Under the pieces are notes generated by a model that was not told where the DNA came from, did no database searches, and worked only from the letters and a program-made list of their open reading frames with translations. A program made the translations under genes and the position numbers. Source: CAYRML01 sp964425485 (GTDB lineage Bacteria; Bacillota; Dehalobacteriia; UBA4068). From it: a DNA stretch of 23,749 nucleotides. The first letter of the stretch is position 1. Every line of letters begins with the position of its first letter. Shown in pieces: positions 19,714 to 23,749 of the stretch. Where the stretch lies: positions 1 to 23,749 of the forward strand of contig CAYRML010000015.1 in the NCBI GenBank assembly GCA_964425485.1, written 5' to 3'.

Positions 19714-22128
19714 TTGGCAAAAAAAAAGCGCAGGAGAAAGAACAGCAGAAGAAATGAGATTCAGGGTATAGTGCTGGTTGCCCTGGCCTTGCTGCTTGTG
19801 GTTGGTCTGCTTTTAGCCGCATTTTCTACCGATGCCGCTATGGGCACAGTAGGACAAGTTATGACGCTGGTGCTGCAGATATTAGCAGGTAGCGGCGCTA
19901 TTGCCATACCTTTATTTTTACTGGTATGGGGAATAATGCTTTTTGCCAATAAGGGCAAAAAATTTATCCAATTGCGCTCTTTTGGTCTATTGCTGCTGTT
20001 TTTATCTTGCCTGGGCTTCCTGCATTTTGGCAAAACTCTGCTGCCCTTTGCCGATTATATGGCCGAGGCGCTCACAGGCAGCGGCGGTGGTGTGCTGGGG
20101 GCAGCAGTCTCATATGCTATGCGTATGGCTTTCGGCCAGGCCGGCGGCATTATTATTTTGGCTGCTTTAGCCGTCATCGGTATAATTCTGGTGACCAGAG
20201 TATCTTTATTTGAGCTTTTCAGAAATTTTGGCCTTGATGATGAGGAAAGAAAAGAAAGAAGAGCCGCCAGAAGGGCTGAAAAAGCCGCTCAAAAACAACA
20301 ATTGCTGGCCGAGATGGAATATGATGATCAGGAGTATGATGATGAATATGCTGGCGATGATGTAATATCTACCGTCGCGCCGCCGATAATCATGCATGAA
20401 AGCCAACTCCAGGATATAACAGATGCTTCTGATCAATCAGGACCTAAACCTTTGCCCCGCCCCAATCAATTTGCTGATGAGTTTTTGCCATCTCTCGACG
20501 GAGTGGAAATTGCTGCCAAAGAGCAGCCCACCGCTGTGCCGCAGCAGCCTTTTGCTCCTCAGCAGGAAGAAACTTTTAGCGGTACGGAAGATCATGAGCC
20601 GTCTTTTGCAGAACCTGCAGCGGTTGCCGCAGCTCTGCCTTTTGTCAAGACCGGAACAGGCTCTGCCATGGAAGCGGCGGCAAATCTGGAGGAAGCCAAA
20701 GAATACATATTACCGCCCACAAATCTCATGTCTATGGGCGTTAGGGTCAAAAATCCCCGTATGAATAAAGCTATTGCCGATTCCGTAGCAGTTTTAGAAA
20801 GCACATTGAATAATTTTGGTATCAAAGCCAAGGTCACACAGGTTGTAGCAGGTCCTGCTGTGACCCGTTATGAGCTGCAGCCGGCGCCTGGGGTCAAGGT
20901 CAGCAAGATAACAGGTTTGGCCGATGATATTGCGCTTAGTTTGGCCGCTACCGATGTGCGTATAGAAGCGCCTATACCGGGCAAGGCTGCCGTCGGTATA
21001 GAGGTGCCGCGGGCCGAGATCGCTACGGTCTATTTCAGAGAAGTGATAGAAAGCGAAGCTTTTATCAGCCATCCTTCTAAAATCGCTTTTGCCTTGGGCA
21101 AAAATATTTCCGGCGAATCTATAGTAGCCGACCTGTCTAAAATGCCTCATTTGCTGATTGCTGGCGCCACCGGCTCCGGTAAAAGTATTTGCATCAACAG
21201 CCTTATTTGCAGCATCTTATATAAAGCTAAGCCAAATGAAGTAAAATTGATGCTGATTGACCCCAAAAAGGTGGAAATGACCGGCTACAAAGGATTGCCA
21301 CACCTTGTATCTCCGGTCATCACCGATAATAAAAAGGCCGCCGCTTCTCTCAAGTGGGTAGTCAATGAGATGGAAAACCGCTATACTCTGTTTTCGGCTA
21401 ACGGAGTCAAGGATTTTGGCGGCTTCAACAATAAATTTGCCGACAACCCTTTGCATCAGATTGTCGTTATAATTGATGAATTGGCCGATTTGATGTTTGT
21501 TGCACCTGCTGATGTAGAAGAATCAATCTGCCGTTTGGCCCAGATGGCCAGAGCCGCCGGTATCCATTTGGTGGTGGCAACGCAAAGGCCTTCTGTTGAT
21601 GTCATTACCGGACTGATCAAGGCTAATATCCCATCGCGTATTGCTTTTGCCGTTTCTTCAAATACGGATTCCCGTACCATCTTGGATGTTAGCGGTGCGG
21701 AGAAGCTTTTGGGCAGAGGAGATATGCTCTTTTATCCTGTCGGCATACCTAAGCCGCAGCGTATACAAGGTACATATATAGAGGAAAAGGATATTTATAA
21801 GTTGGTAGAATATTGTCGCGGTCAAGCAAGCCCGCAATTTTATGAAGAGGTCACCGCTTCAGCTAGGGAAATAGAAAAGGCGGTAGATAATCCAGCGGAT
21901 GAAGACGCCCTCTTTTTTGAGGCTGCCGAATTGGTGATTTCCACCGGCCAGGCTTCCACTTCCTTTTTACAAAGGCGCTTGCGTATCGGCAACCCCAGAG
22001 CAGGCCGTTTGATTGATATATTGGAAGCAAAAGGGGTTGTCAGCGGGCCTGATGGCTCCAAACCGCGCAATGTATTGATGACTATGGACGAATTCAATGA
22101 AAGGTTTCGTCCGGCCGGTTATCAATAA
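19714..22128 (+). CDS. ftsK: DNA translocase FtsK/SpoIIIE
   Basis: An 804-residue hexameric motor that pumps chromosomal DNA across division or sporulation septa. Order: a Lys/Arg-rich start; four membrane helices within about residues 15-165; an acidic, low-complexity linker (about 170-330); the alpha and beta motor domains with Walker A GATGSGKS (around 484-491) and Walker B VVIIDELADLM (around 583-593); and a C-terminal gamma winged helix (LVISTGQASTSFLQRRLRIG) that reads KOPS/SRS sites. The start is TTG 19714 with AAGGAGGTGGGG just upstream. Residue patterns are complete. It resumes the housekeeping order left at ylzJ. Confidence 0.96.
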   Translation: MAKKKRRRKNSRRNEIQGIVLVALALLLVVGLLLAAFSTDAAMGTVGQVMTLVLQILAGSGAIAIPLFLLVWGIMLFANKGKKFIQLRSFGLLLLFLSCLGFLHFGKTLLPFADYMAEALTGSGGGVLGAAVSYAMRMAFGQAGGIIILAALAVIGIILVTRVSLFELFRNFGLDDEERKERRAARRAEKAAQKQQLLAEMEYDDQEYDDEYAGDDVISTVAPPIIMHESQLQDITDASDQSGPKPLPRPNQFADEFLPSLDGVEIAAKEQPTAVPQQPFAPQQEETFSGTEDHEPSFAEPAAVAAALPFVKTGTGSAMEAAANLEEAKEYILPPTNLMSMGVRVKNPRMNKAIADSVAVLESTLNNFGIKAKVTQVVAGPAVTRYELQPAPGVKVSKITGLADDIALSLAATDVRIEAPIPGKAAVGIEVPRAEIATVYFREVIESEAFISHPSKIAFALGKNISGESIVADLSKMPHLLIAGATGSGKSICINSLICSILYKAKPNEVKLMLIDPKKVEMTGYKGLPHLVSPVITDNKKAAASLKWVVNEMENRYTLFSANGVKDFGGFNNKFADNPLHQIVVIIDELADLMFVAPADVEESICRLAQMARAAGIHLVVATQRPSVDVITGLIKANIPSRIAFAVSSNTDSRTILDVSGAEKLLGRGDMLFYPVGIPKPQRIQGTYIEEKDIYKLVEYCRGQASPQFYEEVTASAREIEKAVDNPADEDALFFEAAELVISTGQASTSFLQRRLRIGNPRAGRLIDILEAKGVVSGPDGSKPRNVLMTMDEFNERFRPAGYQ

Positions 22129-22228
22129 TGAGCCAAAACAACAAAAAAGAACAAAAAGGGATTTAATTATATCTATAGAATAAATTAACGGCAACTGATT
22201 ATTTTTGCGAGTATCAGAGGTGAATAAT

Positions 22229-23056
22229 ATGAAAAAAATAGGCAGCTATTTAAAAGAGGTACGGGAAAAACGCAGCTATTCCCAGGCTATGGTAGAAGAA
22301 GGCACCAAGATACCTATACGTTATATTCAGGCTATAGAAGACGGTGATTTTTCCATACTGCCCGGCAGAGCTTATATCATAGGGTTTATACGTACTTATG
22401 CCAAGTTTTTGCAGGTTGATAGCGATGAATTGATAGATTATTATAGGGAAATTTATCCGGATGAAGAAGAAGAAATGATAATTTATAAAACCTATGATAA
22501 TGAGCATCAGGAAAATTATCATGATGATGTTGATATAAGGCAAACTTATGGCAATTTGCATACTACTCCGATCAGAAAATTGAATGTTAAGCGCTTGATT
22601 TTGGCCATAGTTATTGTTGCAGCGATAGTTGTAGTCCTGCTCGTTGTTTTCGCAAAAGGGGCCGGCAATGGGACTGAGGTTAATCTGCCGCAAAACCCTG
22701 TTACGCAAACAGACAGCAATAATAACCCGAATCAGGATGCTACTAATATTGATGCCGTTGCCAGCCCCTTGACGGTTAAAGTTATGGCTACGGCAGGTTC
22801 CTGCGATTTGTCTGTGGAGACTGATAGTGAGGATAATGTCACCAATTTGACTTTGGAACAAGGTATGCAGATATCTTTTACGGCTGATGAATATATGAAG
22901 ATTCATTATAGCAAGGCCGCTTCAGTAACTGTCGAGGTCAATGGTCAAAAACAGGAAGCTTTTGCCGCTGATGCTACGGAAATAGATAAGATTTATACCG
23001 TAGAAGATTTTCAGCAGCAAACAGAACCGGAAACGCAACCGGATGGGTCTTTATGA
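22229..23056 (+). CDS. rodZ: RodZ-like cell-shape protein (HTH-TM-DUF4115)
   Basis: A 275-residue single-pass membrane protein. Residues 1-70 form an HTH_25 domain (GSYLKEVREKRSYSQAMVEEGTKI, AIEDGDFSILPGRAYIIGFIRTYAKFL). A single membrane helix follows at about 122-143, an Asn/Gln-rich extracellular linker at about 150-180, and a DUF4115-like beta domain to about 258. RodZ links MreB filaments to the wall-elongation machinery. I use ATG 22229 (AGAGGTGA upstream at 22216-22223), which starts the protein at MKKIGSYLKE; the upstream in-frame TTG 22205 is less likely. The stop overlaps the rimO start, implying coupling. Confidence 0.88.
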   Translation: MKKIGSYLKEVREKRSYSQAMVEEGTKIPIRYIQAIEDGDFSILPGRAYIIGFIRTYAKFLQVDSDELIDYYREIYPDEEEEMIIYKTYDNEHQENYHDDVDIRQTYGNLHTTPIRKLNVKRLILAIVIVAAIVVVLLVVFAKGAGNGTEVNLPQNPVTQTDSNNNPNQDATNIDAVASPLTVKVMATAGSCDLSVETDSEDNVTNLTLEQGMQISFTADEYMKIHYSKAASVTVEVNGQKQEAFAADATEIDKIYTVEDFQQQTEPETQPDGSL

Positions 23057-23749
23057 TGTCGGAAAATATACTGGTCTATTTACGTTCTTTGGGTTGTGCC
23101 AAAAACCTGGTCGATTCGGAGATGATGAGCGGCCTTTTATTGGCGCATAATTTTCAATTTGCCGAGCAGCCACAGGATGCTGATGTTATCATCGTCAATA
23201 CCTGTGGCTTTATTCAGTCTGCGCAGGTAGAGGCCATAGATAATATATTGGAATTGGCGCAGTATAAGGAAATAGGCCGTTGCCGGCTTTTGCTGGCAGT
23301 CGGCTGTATGGTGGAAAAATTTCGGCAGGAGATGAGGCAATCCATGCCGGAGATAGATGCTTTTCTAGGCACCTCGGAATATGATAAAATCGCCGTGCTG
23401 ATAGAAGAAAAACTTGCTCTGCTTCCCCAAAATCCCTGCTTGCCACAAGATCCTTATTTACTACGTTCTTTATCAACACCGTCATATTTGGCTTATTTGA
23501 AGGTGGCAGAAGGTTGTGATAACTATTGCGCCTATTGTATGATCCCGCAGTTACGAGGGGCTTATAAAAGCCGGCCCGTATCCGACATAGTGGCGGAGGC
23601 GGAATCCCTTTATAAGCGTGGGGTCAAAGAGCTGATTCTGCTGGCTCAAGACCTGACCAATTATGGGCAGGATATTTATGGGCATCCGGCTCTGGCAGAA
23701 CTGGTGGACCGCATTGCGGATATTCCTTTTGTTTGGATACGCCTACTTT
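23053..23749 (+). CDS. rimO: Ribosomal protein S12 methylthiotransferase, N-terminal part
   Basis: A radical-SAM methylthiotransferase that modifies an Asp of ribosomal protein S12. About 232 of an expected ~440 residues are present before the window ends. The N-terminal UPF0004 domain shows RSLGCAKNLVDSEMMSG (Cys15), VNTCGFIQSA and AVGCMVEKF, the three Cys that hold the auxiliary [4Fe-4S] cluster. The radical-SAM motif is CDNYCAYC near residues 155-162, preceded by AYLKVAEG. SLGCxKNLVDSE favours RimO over MiaB. Two in-frame ATGs (23053, 23056) overlap the rodZ stop; either may be used. Confidence 0.93.
   Translation, partial: MMSENILVYLRSLGCAKNLVDSEMMSGLLLAHNFQFAEQPQDADVIIVNTCGFIQSAQVEAIDNILELAQYKEIGRCRLLLAVGCMVEKFRQEMRQSMPEIDAFLGTSEYDKIAVLIEEKLALLPQNPCLPQDPYLLRSLSTPSYLAYLKVAEGCDNYCAYCMIPQLRGAYKSRPVSDIVAEAESLYKRGVKELILLAQDLTNYGQDIYGHPALAELVDRIADIPFVWIRLL

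Noticed and set aside
22250..22906. Long minus-strand open frame (218 codons) opposite rodZ
   Set aside because: It overlaps a well-supported RodZ-like gene, has no ribosome site and no recognisable motif; it is a shadow frame.

Overview
The window is a chromosomal segment of a low-to-moderate GC, Gram-positive-type bacterium (Bacillota), probably from a spore-forming clostridial or Negativicutes lineage. The evidence is AGGAGG-type ribosome sites with frequent TTG starts, RNase J, a SpoIIIE/FtsK translocase, and both subunits of dipicolinate synthase (dpaA, dpaB). A host name cannot be given from sequence alone.

Left part (1-9787): a conserved housekeeping block, all on the + strand: the 3' part of an M16 zinc peptidase, dut, a YlmC/YmxH PRC-barrel protein, dapB, dpaA-dpaB, asd, dapA, RNase J, a ClpP-like TepA protein and a YlzJ-like protein. 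asd, dapA and dapB supply dihydrodipicolinate for lysine and peptidoglycan, and DpaAB diverts it to spore dipicolinate. Two features stand out: Asd carries a ~90-residue helical insertion made of three repeats, and RNase J has a 117-residue Lys-rich N-terminal tail. A 10-N assembly gap interrupts the RNase J gene.

Middle part (about 9.8-19.6 kb): an accessory tungsten/molybdopterin island lying between ylzJ and ftsK, which are adjacent in the familiar Bacillus gene order. It holds a MoaD-like ubiquitin-fold protein, an aldehyde:ferredoxin oxidoreductase (AOR), a tungstate ABC transporter (TupA, TupB, TupC), a MoeA, a MoeA fused to a periplasmic-binding-protein-like domain, and a MOSC-domain protein. 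TupABC would import tungstate, the two MoeA proteins would insert metal into pterin, and AOR would use the cofactor.

The most interesting signal is a structured RNA present twice in opposite orientations, at 10426-10600 (+, in front of AOR) and 19303-19484 (-). Each copy has its own promoter, an 83-nt aptamer-like fold and an intrinsic terminator. I read it as a Moco/Tuco-type riboswitch. The right-hand copy points into a region with no minus-strand gene. The pair forms an inverted repeat around the AOR-tup-moe segment, so recombination between the copies would flip that segment and still leave AOR behind a riboswitch.

Right part (19714-23749): the housekeeping block resumes with ftsK/spoIIIE, a RodZ-like membrane HTH protein, and the 5' part of rimO, which runs off the window.
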